Assembly (NCBI GenBank): GCA_019918135.1
Contig: WBZZ01000044.1
Location: forward strand, 1 to 64,000
Length of the DNA stretch: 64,000 nt
Source: Paulinella micropora
Lineage: Eukaryota; Cercozoa; Imbricatea; Euglyphida; Paulinellidae
Direction of reading: 5' to 3'
Shown: positions 38,230 to 49,770 of the stretch, one piece after another
Layout: each line of letters starts with the position of its first letter
Position numbering within the stretch: the first letter of the stretch is position 1
Notes under the pieces: model-generated
What the model saw: only the letters and a program-made list of their open reading frames with translations
Databases searched by the model: none
Told to the model about the DNA's origin: nothing
Program-made: the position numbers and the translations under genes

Positions 38230-38730
38230 AAAAATGGGACGTATTACCCTGCGGGGCAATTTAGAGCCTCGCACGCTTAGTAGCGTGCAAGCGCAGCTTT
38301 TGGGCGGCAGAGCACAAGCTCGGGCGGGCCTAGCACGGCTCGGACGGCTCCGAGCTGCGCCCCGGCGCACTCACACTCCTAGGGATCTAAGGCTTTAATT
38401 TCATTTTTTTTCCCCTGAGGCCATTTTTTGGATCGTTCCCTCCCCTTTTCTTCCCCCCCCCCTCCCCTCCCCGCCGTCCTCTGACAAAAAAGGGGAGGGG
38501 GGGGAGGGAGAGGAGAGAAGGGGACGACAGAAAAATGGGACGTATTTCCCCGCGGGGCAATTTAGAGCCTTAGATCCTTAGTAGCGTGCGAGCGCAGCTT
38601 TTGGGCGGCAGAGCACAGGGTCGGGCGGGGCTAGCACAAGGTTGGGCGGGCCTAGCACGGCTCGGACGGCTCCAAGCTGCGCCCCGGCGCACTCGCACTC
38701 CTAGGGATCTACGGCTTTTTGCATCTAAGC
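38230..38730. repeat. direct repeat pair of about 175 bases
   Basis: GAAAAATGGGACGTATT through GGCAATTTAGAGCCT, CTTAGTAGCGTGC, GCGCAGCTTTTGGGCGGCAG, CACGGCTCGGACGGCTCC and CACTCCTAGGGATCTA occurs at 38229-38396 and at 38530-38722. The second copy has an internal duplication. A C/G-rich tract precedes each. The phrase AGTAGCGTGCGAGCGCAGCT also occurs at 53230. Confidence 0.65.
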
Positions 38731-38935
38731 CTGCGCGAGGCAGGCCGCTGTTAAGAGGTTAAAGCGACGACCCGAGAATGCGGCGCTCGTACCGACAGCA
38801 CCACCTAGCCCGGCGCGCAGGCCCTTTGGCAGGGAAGCATTAGAGCTGAGGGCGACGTGGACGAAGACGAGTTACGCGCCGCGGTAGCTTCGCTGGGCTC
38901 GGGTCTCCTGCCGGTGCCGACAGCGATGCGGTGCT
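38731..38935. other. GC-rich stretch, possible gene remnant
   Basis: Normal-complexity sequence (GACGACCCGAGAATGCGGCG and following) with no complete open frame. It runs directly into the open frame at 38936 and may be its decayed front part. Confidence 0.3.
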
Positions 38936-39232
38936 GTGCTTAAGTCTGCAAACTTGTTTTTTGAATCAACGTACATCAGCAGCGAAAGAAATTTGTCAGG
39001 CTGGTATGGTTCTTTTCTGCCATGCTCCTCTATACACAAAGATCGCTACGAAATATTGCCCGATGGTAATGTGAAGCTCGTCTGGGTGATAACCTGCAAC
39101 AATGAAGAAGACGAGCCACAAGCAGTAAAGATATTACAAGACAGACAAACAGGAATGTACGTCTGCTTCGCCAACGGCGCGCCGAGATGGGTGGTGGGCA
39201 CTGCGCGAGTCAGAAAACAGGAAGGACAGTGA
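38936..39232 (+). CDS. fragment of an unknown gene
   Basis: 98 codons open with no ATG at the front (GTG at 38936). The sequence is coding-like: SGWYGSFLPCSSIHKDRYEI, LPDGNVKLVWVITCNNEEDE and VKILQDRQTGMYVCFANGAP. The pattern of short beta-type segments hints at a small all-beta domain. It ends in the repeat mosaic. No family recognised; probably the 3' part of a lost or broken gene. Confidence 0.4.
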   Translation: MLKSANLFFESTYISSERNLSGWYGSFLPCSSIHKDRYEILPDGNVKLVWVITCNNEEDEPQAVKILQDRQTGMYVCFANGAPRWVVGTARVRKQEGQ

Positions 39233-41669
39233 GCAAAAAAGACGACAACAAAGGGAACAGACGGGGGAGGAGGAAAGGGGGAGGGAGGAAAAGGAAGGGA
39301 GGAAAAGGAAGGGAGGAAGAAGGGGGCGGGATGTGCTTCCCCCCGTCTCCCCTCTTGCCTCTCTTTTCCCCTTGTCCCTTGCTATCTCCCTCTTCCCCTC
39401 GTCCCTTGTTTGCGCGTGCAGAGGGAAGAGTCAGGGAAGGAGAAAGCACGAATTGTCTTAGTCCACTGTCTGAGAATCGGGAGCGGGAGCGGGAGAGGGA
39501 GGGCAGGGGCGCGCTAAAAATGTAAAAAAATTTAATAACAAAATTTACTGACAAGATTTCAATCTCCGCACTGAGAACGTGTATAGGGAGGGGCGCTTCG
39601 CCGGTGTAAACAAAATTAATAAAAAGAAATACTTGACAAAGTTTTAATCTTCGGCACTGAAAACCAAGAGAGGAAGGGGCCGGGGAGGATCGATCTGTCT
39701 CCCCCCTCCCCCCGTCGGTAAGAAGGAAGGAGGAGGGCGCCCAGCATGGAAGAGAGGGTTAGTGTTTGCAACTTCTGTGCCCTTCCCCTCCCCCTCCCCC
39801 CCCCCCTGCTCCTTGAGCCCCCTGGGCTCAGGGGAGGGAAAAGGGGAAGGTGGCAGAAAAGAAGAAGCAAGGGAAGGGAGGGTAGGGGCGCGCTAGGAAT
39901 GTACAAGAAAAAAGTAATAAAGAAATTACTGACAAAATTTTAATCTTGGCAGTGAGAACTAAGAGAGGAAGAGGGAAGGGGCGGGGAAGGATCAAGCACG
40001 ATTTGGCTTGCCCCCACCCCACGTCTGAGAATGTGTACAGGGAGGGGCGGGGTGTGCTCTCCCCCCCTCTCGTCTCTCTGTTCCCCTTATCCCCTGCTAC
40101 CCCCCCTCCCCTCGTCCCTTGTTTGCGCGTGCAAACGCGTTCTAAAAAAAGAATTTTCTTTTCATATTTTTCCTACTTCCGCAGATCTTGCGCACCGTGC
40201 TCCGGCACGACCCTGCTGCGGATGGATGGGCGGTGGTCAATATGCTAGGAGGACAAAAGCCTCACTGCCCAGACGGCGTCCTGTCCGTGCCATGGCTCGA
40301 CCACCGTGCGCAAGGTCAGAAAAATATGAAAAAAGGAAAAAAAAATGCCCGACAACAAAGGGAACAGAAGGGGGGAAGAAGGGCGGGGTGTGCTTCCTCA
40401 ACCCCCCCCCCCCCGGTCCCTTCTCACTGTCTGAGAATCGGGAGCGGGAGGGAGAGGGCAGGGGCGCGCTAAGAAATGTACAAAAAAAATTAAAAAAATC
40501 CCTGACAAAGTTTTAATCTTGGCACTGAGAACCAAGAGGGGAAGAGGCCGGGGAGAATTAATCTATCTTTGCCCCCCTCCCCCCCGTCAGTAAGAGGGGA
40601 GGGAGAAAGGCGCCCGGCACAGGCGGGGGGCGTGGAGGCGTTGCATGTATTTATTCTGTTGGTAGCTTCTGCGCCATTCACCCTCCCCCCTTCCCCTGCT
40701 CCCTGAGCGCCCTGGGGAGAGAGGAAGAGAGGAAGAGGCAGGGGAGGGGGGGGGAAGCACGAATTGCCTTAGTCCCCCGTCTGAGAACAGGGAGTGGGAG
40801 AGGAAAGGGAGAGGGTAGGGGCGCGCTTCGCCGGTGTACAAGAAAAATCACGCGAAAAAAGATCCATGACAAGGTTTTAATCTTGACACTGAGAGCAAGA
40901 GAGGGAGAAGGAAAGGGAAGGGATAGGGGGGGTGGGGCGCCAAGAAAGTGCAAGAAAAGTCCTTTTTAATAAAAACTCGACAAAGTCTTACACTTGACAC
41001 TTGCAACGGGCACCCTCAGGCTGCCGCAGCATCCGGCCCACTCGACGGTCGTACACTTGAGCACTGAAAACTAGGAGCTGAGCACCGTGCTCCAGCACGA
41101 CCCTACGGCAAATGGATGGGCGGTGGTCAATGTGCTAGGAGAACAAGAGCCCCACTACCCCGACGGCGTCCTGTCCGTGCCATAGCTTGACCAACGTGCG
41201 CAAGATCAGAAAAATATGAAAAGAGGGAGGGGGGGCGCTAAGAATGTAAAAAAAAAATTAATAAAAAGAAATCCTTGACAAAGTTTTAATCTTCGGCACT
41301 GAAAACTAAGAGAGGAAGGGGCCGGGGAGGATCAATCTGTCTTCCCCTCCTCCTTGCCCCCGTCGGCAAGAGGGGTGAGGGTGGCAGAAAGGATTTGAAA
41401 ATACGGGGGGAGTGCCCCCGCCATGGGCTCATTGGAATCTACTTAGTTTTTGTTGCAATTCTGCCCCCTGCTCTTTGAGCCCCCCGGGCTCAGGGGGGTC
41501 AGAAAGTGCGAAAAAAGAATACGATGAATTAAAGCTCGACGGTCTTACACTTTTCCACTGAACTAGTTCGCAGTACCAGGATTAAAACTTTGTCAAGGAT
41601 TTTTTTTATTAATTTTTTTTGTTCATTCTTCCTGCTTGTGGCGCGCATGCCCTCAGCGGGTTAAGGTTT
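39233..41669. repeat. module mosaic, minus-oriented gene-end motifs
   Basis: Gene-end motifs in minus orientation recur at about 39540, 39632, 39925, 40500, 40862, 40975, 41272 and 41530. AAGCACGAATTGTCTTAG with CCGTCTGAGAACAGGGAG-type blocks lie at 39447 and 40757, GAGCCCC palindromes at 39813 and 41477. Also present: one complete transposon-like unit (next entry) and the remnant of another at 41085-41220. No gene. Confidence 0.55.
40159..40332 (+). mobile_element. transposon-like unit, reference copy
   Basis: 174 bases. The left end is TTTTCATATTTTTC...CGCAGATCTTGCGCAC and the right end is GTGCGCAAGGTCAGAAAAAT followed by ATGAAAA, so the ends are imperfect inverted repeats of about 25-30 bases. 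The middle is GTGCTCCGGCACGACC, GGATGGATGGGCGGTGGTCA and ACGGCGTCCTGTCCGTGCCA. It has no coding capacity for a transposase. Left flank: GTTTGCGCGTGCAAAC palindrome; right flank: GCCCGACAACAAAGGGAACA. Copies, whole or partial, occur at about 17090, 29390, 30678, 34694, 36230, 36460, 41085, 42501, 43696, 44200, 44765, 45305, 47730, 48492, 48810, 52800, 56370, 58905, 59240, 59822 and 60080. Confidence 0.65.
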
Positions 41670-42150
41670 AATTACAGATCTTGCGCGGGTTTCAGGCCTT
41701 GCACCCAGACGTGACCCTCACGCAGGCCCTGCCAGCCTCTGCTTGGCCAGCAGGGCACGTACTAGGCTATGTCTGGCTTGAACAGCTCGGCTGCTCCGTC
41801 CACGCCTGGTTTTGGCTCGAGGTGCTGAGAGCCGCCCGTGCTCGGTGGGCGGCTTGCTGATCACCAGCAACATAGCCCTGAGCTGAAGGCAGGGGCGCGC
41901 GCGCTGGCTATATCCCTCGCTGCCCAGGCTGTCAAACGGCGCTGGCGCTGGCTAGCAGCCAGGCCGCTGCTCCAAACTCGGCGGAGGGCAGCCACGGCCA
42001 CGTGTTGCAACAACATTTTCAGAGCACCCAGTATTTTACGAAGTTTTCCTGCTCAGCCTTCGAGTCTCTGGTCCTGGCCATGTACGCATCGATCCTGCGT
42101 GTCTGCGCGCAGCACGGTCCAGTGCCCTTCCCCAGCTCTCTCTATCAAAT
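41670..42150 (+). pseudogene. decayed unknown gene ending in a gene-end-like motif
   Basis: Coding-like stretches in plus orientation: VTLTQALPASAWPAGHVLGY and VWLEQLGCSVHAWFWLEVLR at the front, AFESLVLAMYASILRVCAQH near the end. The segment 41990-42110 is an inverted copy of 37915-38050. It is followed by TATCAAATGCAAGACTTTGT, a variant of the gene-end motif. The frame is broken several times. Family unknown. Confidence 0.4.
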
Positions 42151-42500
42151 GCAAGACTTTGTTGGGGATTTTTTTTAATTACATTTTTTTGTAGCTTCTG
42201 TGCCCTTCACCTCCCCCCTTTCCCTGTTCTTTGAGCCCCCTGGGCTCAGGGGGCTCATGGAGAAAAGAAGGAAGACGAGGGACAGGTTGTGTGGGGGGGG
42301 GTGCCCCCCCCCATTTTTTTTTCTCCCATTTGAGCCCCCTGAGCCCGGGGGGCTCAAAGAACAGGGAGGTGGTGCCTTTACGAACTGAATTTTTCTCTTT
42401 CTCGTTTCTCAAATGAAATTTGTCGCCAAATTGTTTGGTGTGTGTTTCCCCAGAAAACCTACCGGCCCCCCTTCCGTGTGGCAAAAATTTTTTTTTCCTC

Positions 42501-42665
42501 TTTTCATATTTTTCATATTTTTCTGACCTTGCGCACGGTGGCCGAGCCATGGCACGGACAGGACGCCGTCGGGATTGTGAGGCCCTTGTCGACCTGCTAT
42601 ATTGACCACCGCCCGTCCATCCGCCGCAGAGCTGCGCTGGAGCACAGTGCGCAAGATATAAAAAA
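42501..42665 (-). mobile_element. transposon-like unit, minus orientation
   Basis: Begins TTTTCATATTTTTCATATTT and TTCTGACCTTGCGCACGGTG, ends CTGGAGCACAGTGCGCAAGA followed by TATAAAAA. It is the reverse complement of the reference unit, with both inverted ends recognisable. Confidence 0.6.
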
Positions 42666-43695
42666 CTAACATTCTGTACTTTGTTTCTTTAGTAAAGTCG
42701 GCGGGGCCGGGCCGTGTCAATATGGACAAGTGGGAAGTAATCTCTATTGGAAAATGCGTACAAAAATAGATACGGCAAAAAAAAGAAATCGCCGACAGCA
42801 AGAAAGGTTGTAAAGAGGGAGATGCCAAGATTAAAGCTTTGTCAAAAAATTTTATTAATTTTTTTTTGTAAATTCTTAGCGCCCCCCTGCCCTTTCTCTT
42901 TCCCTCTCCTAGGTCTCAGTGCCAAGTGTAAGACAGTCGAGCTTCAATTCAGCGTATTCTTTTTTGCACTTTCTTGGCGCGCCCCCCCCCATTTGTCGGG
43001 TCCCGTTGGCAGGGGGGGGTGTGCCTCCCCCCTTTGGCGCTAACCCCTCCCCCTCTTTATACAACAATCCTTTCTGCCACTCTCCCCTTTTCTCTCCCCT
43101 GAGCAAAGGGGGCTCAAGGAGCAGGGAAAGGGGGAGGGGAAGGGCGCAGAAGCTACAAAAAAAAATAAATACATGAAACGCCTCCACTAAGCCCCTTCCC
43201 CCATGCCGGGCGTCCCCCCCCCTTTTATCTCCCTGTCTAAATTTTCAGACGGGGGGGGGCTAAGACAATCCGTGCTCTTTCCCTCCCCTGCTCCTTCCCT
43301 CTCCCTTTCTTAGTTCTCAACGTTAAGTGCAAGACCGTCGAACTTTAATTCAGCGTAATTTACAAATTCTTGGCGCTCCACCCCTCTCCGCTCCCCCTTC
43401 CCTCTCCCGCTCTTCGTTCTCAGATGATGGGCAAGCACAGATCGTGATTTTCCCTTCCCTGCCTCTTGCCTCTCCCTCTCCTAGTTCCAACCTACCGGCT
43501 CCGGGGCTAGCCAAGTAGCTAACCAGTACACGGTCAGAGAAGGAGGCGTCTCCCCCCCCCCCTCTCTTGCGTTAACGGTGCTGCGGCAAGTGCGACAGTA
43601 GGGCGGGGGCTGCTTATCTTTTCCCTTGCCCTTCTCCGCCCCCTCCCCTTGCTCGTCTGTTTTTTTGGTTGTCAGACAAAAATTTTTTTTTCCTC

Positions 43696-43880
43696 TTTTC
43701 ATATTTTTCATATTTTTCTGACCTTGCGCAAGGTGGCCGAGTCATGGCACGGACAGGACGCCGTCTGGGGTTGTGAGGCCCCTTGCCCCCCTAGCACAAT
43801 GACCACCGCGCCATCCATCCGCCGCAGGGCCGTGCTCGAGCACGGTGCGCAAGATCTGCGGAAATAGGAAAATATGAAAA
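43696..43880 (-). mobile_element. transposon-like unit, minus orientation, complete
   Basis: Begins TTTTCATATTTTTCATATTT, ends CACGGTGCGCAAGATCTGCG followed by GAAATAGGAAAATATGAAAA. Both ends are intact and inverted to each other; the body matches the reference unit. Confidence 0.6.
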
Positions 43881-45651
43881 GTGGAAAAAAAAGTTTTCTT
43901 CGGAACGCGTCTGCACGCTCTGAGGAGAGACGAGAGGAGGGGGGAGGGGATAGCAGGGGGACAAGGGGGGAACAGAGGGACGAGAGAGGGGACGGGGATG
44001 GAGAGCACAACCCGCCCCTCCCTGTACACGTTCTCAGTGCCAAAATTAAAAATTGTTTCTTTTAGTAATTTCTTTTCGCGTGATTTTTCTTGTACACCGG
44101 CGAAGCGCGCCCCCTACCTTCCCTTCCCTCTAGTTCCCGATCCTCAGACGAGGGACTAGACAATTAATACTCTCCCCCCCCCCCCTTCCCTCCGTTCATA
44201 TTTTTCTGACATTGCGCACGGTGGCCGAGCTATGGCACGGACAAGAAGCAGTCGGGGTAAGCGAGGGGCTCTTGTCCTCCTGGCACACATGACCACGGGG
44301 GCAGTACCATTCGCCGCGGGTCGTGCTGGAGTACGGTGCTTTGCTCTTAGTTTTCAAAGCCCGAGTGTACGACCGTCGAACTGTAATTCAGCGTACATTA
44401 CGTTTTCTTGGCGCGGCCCCTGCCCTGTTCCTCTCCCGCTCCCTATTCTCAGTGCCAATATTAAAACTTTATCAGGGATTTCTTTTTAATTTTTTTGTAC
44501 ACGTTCTTAGCGCGCCCCTGCCTCTTCCCTCTGCAAGATCTGCGGAAATATCTGCGGGAATATGAAAAGTGGAAAAGAATTTTTTTTTGGAACGCGCTTG
44601 CACGCGCTCTGAGGAGGGACGATGGGAGGGGAAAGATAGCAGTGGACAGGGGGAACAGAGGGACGAGAGGGATCACACCCCGCCCCCTGCTTCCCCCCTT
44701 CCTCTTCCTCCCTCCTTCCCCCTTTCTTTTTCCCCTCCCCGTCTGTTTTTCTTGTTGTCGGGCAATTTTTTTTCCTTTTTTCATATTTTTCTAACCTTAA
44801 GCTTGCGCACGGTGGCCTAACTATGGCACAGACGACGCCGTCGGGGTAGCGAGGCTTTTGTCCTCCTAGCACACATGACCACGGGGGCAGTACCATTCGC
44901 CGCAGGGTCGTGCTGGGGCGCGGTGCTCTGCTCCTAGTTTTCAGTGCTCAAGTGTACGACCATCGAGTGGGCCGGATGCTGTGGCAACCTGAGGGTGCCG
45001 TTGCAAGTGTCAAGTGTAAGACTTTGTCGAGTTTTAATTAAAAAAGACTTTTCTTGCACTTTCCTGGCGCCCCACTCCCCCTGCCCCTACCCTCTCCCAC
45101 TCCCTGTTCTCAGACGGGGGACTAAGACAATTCGTGCTCTCCCCCTCCCGAACCCGGGGGGCTCAAGGAGCAAGGGAGGGGAAGAGGGGAGGGTGAATGG
45201 CGCAGAAGCTACAAACAAAATACATGCAACGCCTCCATTAACCCTTCCCCCCCCCTACCCTCGTCCCTTGTTTGCGCGTGCAAACGCATTCCAAAAAAAA
45301 TTCATTTTTTTTCACATTTTTCCTATTTTTGTACATCTTGCGCACCGTGCTCCAGCACGACCCTGCGGCGGATGGATGGGCGGTGGTCGCTGTGCCAGGT
45401 GGACAAGGGCCACACGACCCTTGACGGCGCCCTGTCAGTGCCATGGCTCGGCCTCCCCTCCTCTCTACTCCCCCTGAGCCCGGGGGGCTCAAAGAGCAAG
45501 TGGCAGAAGTAAAACAAAACTAGCAAGATGCCACCTTCTCCCTTGTCGAGACTTTTTTGTGCTCCGGCGCCCACTGCAGGGGCATTAGCTCCAATTTACC
45601 GTGCTCGCAATCGCGCCGTAATGGCTGTACTTTGGGGACTGGCGTTTGTTT

Positions 45652-47560
45652 TCAGTGCTTTGGCCGACGTACAACTAATCTTTTGCACCATTTCGTTGCC
45701 CCAGAAAATTTGGGCAGGTTAAGTGTAGGCATGTTAATGTTCCACGAAAAATCCAGGGTGAACTTCTTGCGGCACTTGAAACTTGGCGGTACAGTAAAGC
45801 TCTGTAAATTGGGGCATTGTGCGAAAATTACCGTGAGCTCTTCGATATCCCAGCCTTGGGGCATGGAGAAATCTTGCAAGAGCGGCAATTCTTTGAAGAG
45901 AAACTCTGCTTTCTTGCACCAGATGTTTTTAGGTAGGTGGATAGTCTCGAGCTTATCACAATCCCATGTTAGTAGCTTTAGCAATCTGGAAACCCGCCAA
46001 TTGGCGCTCTCTAAACAAAGGCTTTGAAGATTATCTAATTTCAGCAATCTCAGTCCTGCCTCTTTGCAGAGGAGCTGGGACAGAATAAAATTCTGTAGCT
46101 TTTCACAAGCCCAAATAAAGGCATCAAACTTTTCTTGGCTGACCCAGCCCGGTTCCACACAAAGAGAGGATGGACTGCTCAGATTTGTCCTTTTGCACGT
46201 GACCTCCTTTGACAAGCAAACTTGTTCTAGCAGGTCACAATGTGTTATTTCTAGCTTAAGACTCTTCATCTTCTTTTGGTCTGGACTGAGGACAAGGGTT
46301 TTTATGTCACTATCATTTGTTACATCAATAACCATGCTGACCCCCGCGGCTAGGATCTTTAGGTCTGCCGCCGCCTTTACCTCCTGGTGGGCGACTGAAA
46401 ATCGAGAAACACGGATCTTTATAAGATCGGGCTGCCGTTGTTGTCTCGATTTTGTCGCCGGTGCGCGGGCCGGAGAACGATCTCGCTGAGGTTATCCAAG
46501 TTATAGAAGAGGAGGTCCGCCTTTTGGCACCGCAGTTGGTCGGGCAAGCTGACCTGCTCTAGGCCAGAGCATTCATCTACTCTCAGACTAAGGTGTGTCA
46601 TCGGCGCCCTGTCTTTTAAACAATAGAGGCTGAGGACCTTGGCATAACAACGCTCGACGGATACACCCCAGCTGCCAGCGGCGTAGATATCCAAGCCCCT
46701 GCCCCGCTTGCCTGAATCTATAACTCGCAGGGTAGGGACTCGTAGCGTTAGGTCAACACGGGTTCTTGGTAGCGCCGCGCTTGCCTCGATTCTCCGCAGG
46801 TTTCGGCATTCGTCCACCTTTAGTGCAAAACCGTCCGAGGCCGCAGCTCCTTCGTCGTCCGGGTGCTGGCTGGAAACAAAACGCTTAAGCTTGTCGCAGC
46901 TGTACAATTCGAGACGGTTCTGCTCCGACAGCCTGAGCCTGAGGTGCACCAAGCAAATTTCCTCACTGAGGCATCTTCTTATGATCAGCGCTTCCTCTTT
47001 TTCTAGCCGAAGCTTTAGGTTGTGCAAGCACAGGTGCCTTATGCTTATGTTAAAATAACCGCGCCAATTCAAAGGAAAGTACTCCTCATTCTGCTTGGTG
47101 AGAATCGTGTGATTGTTCTGGTTGGACGCGTCGTCTCCGGTCAGGGCTAGACTTTTTAAATCCCACTTGTCTCTGTACAGGCCTGGACCTTTTAGCTCCA
47201 ACTGGACCTTGTGCATCTCCAGCACGTGAAAGACCGCCGATTCTGCTGCGGCCCAATAATCGCCTTTTGTCCCGCTGCAAGGTTTGGGGACAGGCAGAGG
47301 GCTCGGCAATGTATTTTGCCGTCCTCCGCGATCCGGCTGAGAAGCTCTGTCTGGTTATCTTGCAGGGACAAGAATTTTCTGTCGTAATAAAGGTTAAGCA
47401 GCATGGAAGCCAGCAGCGCAGACCCCCTCTCGCTGCCTAGCTTTCTTGGCGGGTAGTTGTGGTTTGTTGCATAAAGCAACGCCTCGCTTTCTGGTCTGAG
47501 ATACAAGGTTGTTAGCTGCTCGCAAATGTCGTCTGGGAGATCAAAAATTCTGTGGAACAT
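45652..47560 (-). pseudogene. F-box/leucine-rich-repeat gene with frame changes
   Basis: Starts at the ATG at 47560: MFHRIFDLPDDICEQLTTLY, an F-box-like opening (LPDDI..). LRR-like segments follow throughout, with the Cys/Asn-rich turns typical of this genome's family: HLRLRLSEQNRLELYSCDKL, VDECRNLRRIEASAALPRTR, THLSLRVDECSGLEQVSLPD, LLKLLTWDCDKLETIHLPKN and ELTVIFAQCPNLQSFTVPPS. About 630 codons in all, distributed over three frames, so about two breaks or base-calling errors. Base composition is less GC-rich than the LRR genes at 25938 and 31331, and the repeat type differs, so it is a separate family. Expected role: ubiquitin-ligase adaptor. Confidence 0.6.
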
Positions 47561-48929
47561 TCTTTCTCAAATTCTTCGTCTTTTTACAGGAAAGGAAAGC
47601 GAAGGGGCAGGAGGGGAAGGGGAGGGAGAGAGGACGGGGGGGGGGGGGATAAGGGGGAGGGTAGTGTTTTCTCTCCCCCTCCGCTCTTCCCTTGTTTGCG
47701 CCTGCAAACGCATTCAAATTTTTTTTCACACTTTTCATATTTTTCCTATTTCCGCAGATCTTGCGCAACGCGCTCCAGCACGAACCCCAACGGCGCCCCT
47801 GTCGTGGCATGGAAGAAGCACAAATTGTCTTTGTCTCCTCTCACTCCTCCACCGTTTGAGAGCAGGGAGTAAGAGAGGGAAGAGGCAAGGGGGCACGCCA
47901 AAATTGTGTAAAAATACGCTGAATTAAAGTTTGACAAAGTCTTTCACTCGGCACTGAGAACTAGGAGGGAGAGGAAAGAGGCGGGGGATGGAGGAAGCGC
48001 GATCTGTCCTTGGCCCCCCCCATCTGAGAACGGAGAACGGGAAGCGGTAGGGAGGAGGGCGCCGAGAAAGTGCGAAAAAGAATACACTGAATTAAAGTTC
48101 GACGGTTTTACACTGTGCACTGAGAAACTAGGAGAAGGAGAGAGACGAGGTAAGGGAGGGGGGGGGCAGCGCGGATTGTCTTAGTCGCCCCGTCTGAGAA
48201 CAGGGAGCGAGAGGGAAGGGAGAAGGGAAGGGGCGCGCTAAAAAATTAAAAAAAAATTAATGCAAAAATCCCTGGCAAAGTGGGTGAAGGGGCAACCCCC
48301 CCCCTTTTTCTCTCCCACTCAAGCCCCTTGAGCCCCCTGAGCCCGGGGGGCTCAAGGAAAGCGGGGGCAGAGAGAAAAGAAAAAGGGAGGGCGGGGAACA
48401 AAATTGAATCAAGCCGAGTTTGGCGCGGACCTGCTGTCCTTTGTGGTCGGCCCCAGGGCCCGGCCACAAAAGGGTGCCGGCGGGGCGGTGCTGACCCCGC
48501 GGCGGATGGACGGGCAATGGTCAATTGTACCAAGTGGACAAGGGCCTCACGATTCCGACGGCGTCCTGTCCGTGCCATGGCTTGCCCACCATGCGCAAGG
48601 TCAGAAAATTATGAAAAATATGAAAAGACAAAAAAAAAATCTTGTGCCCGACAACCAAACACACAGACGGGTGTGATAAGAAAGAGGGGGGAAGGGGAGG
48701 AAAGGAGAGTAAGTGGGGAAGAAGGGGAAGGGTAGTGCTCCCCCCCCCCCGTCCCCCCCCCTTCTCGTCCCTTGTTTGCGCAAGCAAACGCATTCCAATT
48801 TTTTATTACACTTTTCATATATTTCCTATTTCCGCAGATCTTGCGCACCGCGCTCCAGCACGACCCCCGACAGCGCTCTGTCTGTGCCATGAAAGAAACA
48901 CAAATTGTTTTTGTCTCCTCCCACTCCCA
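47561..48929. repeat. module mosaic
   Basis: G/A-rich tract, GTTTGCGCCTGCAAAC (about 47694) and GTTTGCGCAAGCAAAC (about 48774) palindromes, minus gene-end motifs (47925, 48092, 48255), a GAGCCCC palindrome at 48329, a transposon-like unit at 48492-48626 in plus orientation, and partial ones at 47740 and 48815. No gene. Confidence 0.5.
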
Positions 48930-49770
48930 TACCGTCTGAAAGGCTGTGTCCACGACCGCGCACCGAGCTGGGAGACTGCCGGGGCTCCTACGACAGTGAC
49001 ACGCACGTAGTCGAGAAATTGGTCAGGTTTGTCATTTCTCTTCCATTGGGTGCAGTTCCAAAGCTCCAGCTTTCGCATCAGCATAGAGCAAGGGCATCCG
49101 AGAGTGCTATGCCTCGGCGGGGTACACCACTCCGGTACGGACGGGCCGTGGCTTTGAGAAGTGCACGATGTTCGGAACGGAGGGATTTCTTGTCTGCTGG
49201 CTCTACCAACACCGAGTACGCGGTGCGTACGTGCCGGAACGACAACGGTCCCAGTCCCTGACTGGCTCACTAGACAGACCAGCCACCTCTACCAGCTGCA
49301 AGTACCTAATAAACGTGGCTCGGTCGTGCCCCACGGGCAGCTGGACCACGTCGCAGAACCCTAACCGCACAGGGCACCGCAGCACAGCAGCACACAATCT
49401 ACAGAATAGTGATGCGTGGCGATGACTTCTCCCGGCCGTGGCAGATCCTCGTAGCGAGCGGTGATGATTGGCAGGCTACAACCTAGCGAATTCTGCAGTG
49501 AGTCGGCGGTGATCCAGCGGCCTTTGTACTGCGAACAAAAGACGTAGCCAGGCTGGCACACGTCCGCGGGAGGGTTTGCAGAGATCGGGGCTGGGTCCAG
49601 CAACGCGTCGACGGGCTGTGCCCACAGGGCCACGGCGTACAAGGTTGGCGTAGCGTCTTCTTCGAGTAGGTGTACACACGCAGAATCAGACCAGCTGCTG
49701 AGGCTCCGCCGGCGGTGCTGTAGAGAAGGGCGGCACCGACGAGCGCTACCCAGCCAAACCACTGGGGAGC
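48930..49770 (-). pseudogene. broken gene for a small secreted or membrane protein
   Basis: On the minus strand a hydrophobic start (WFGWVALVGAALLYSTAGGA) is followed by PADVCQPGYVFCSQYKGRWI, TADSLQNSLGCSLPIITARY and HHYSVDCVLLCCGALCG, then further coding-like sequence (KLELWNCTQWKRNDKPDQF). The Cys spacing and hydrophobic N-terminus suggest a secreted or anchored protein. Several frames are used, so it is broken at about two or more places. No family recognised. Confidence 0.35.

Larger units (their letters stand above)
42151..45651. repeat. module mosaic
   Basis: Holds GAGCCCC palindromes (42233, 42333, 43098, 45474), gene-end motifs in plus orientation (42828, 42912, 43318, 44036, 44345, 44452, 45003), TTTCTC/GAAACGAG tracts, G/C runs, and the units listed at 42501 and 43696 with partial ones at 44200, 44540, 44780 and 45310. 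No gene. Confidence 0.55.

Noticed and set aside
40000-40330. Recurring frame reading ILRTVLQHDPAADGWAVVN in many places
   Set aside because: It is the body of the transposon-like unit. All three frames are open in most copies, and each copy is joined to different low-complexity ends, so it is a repeat and not a gene family.
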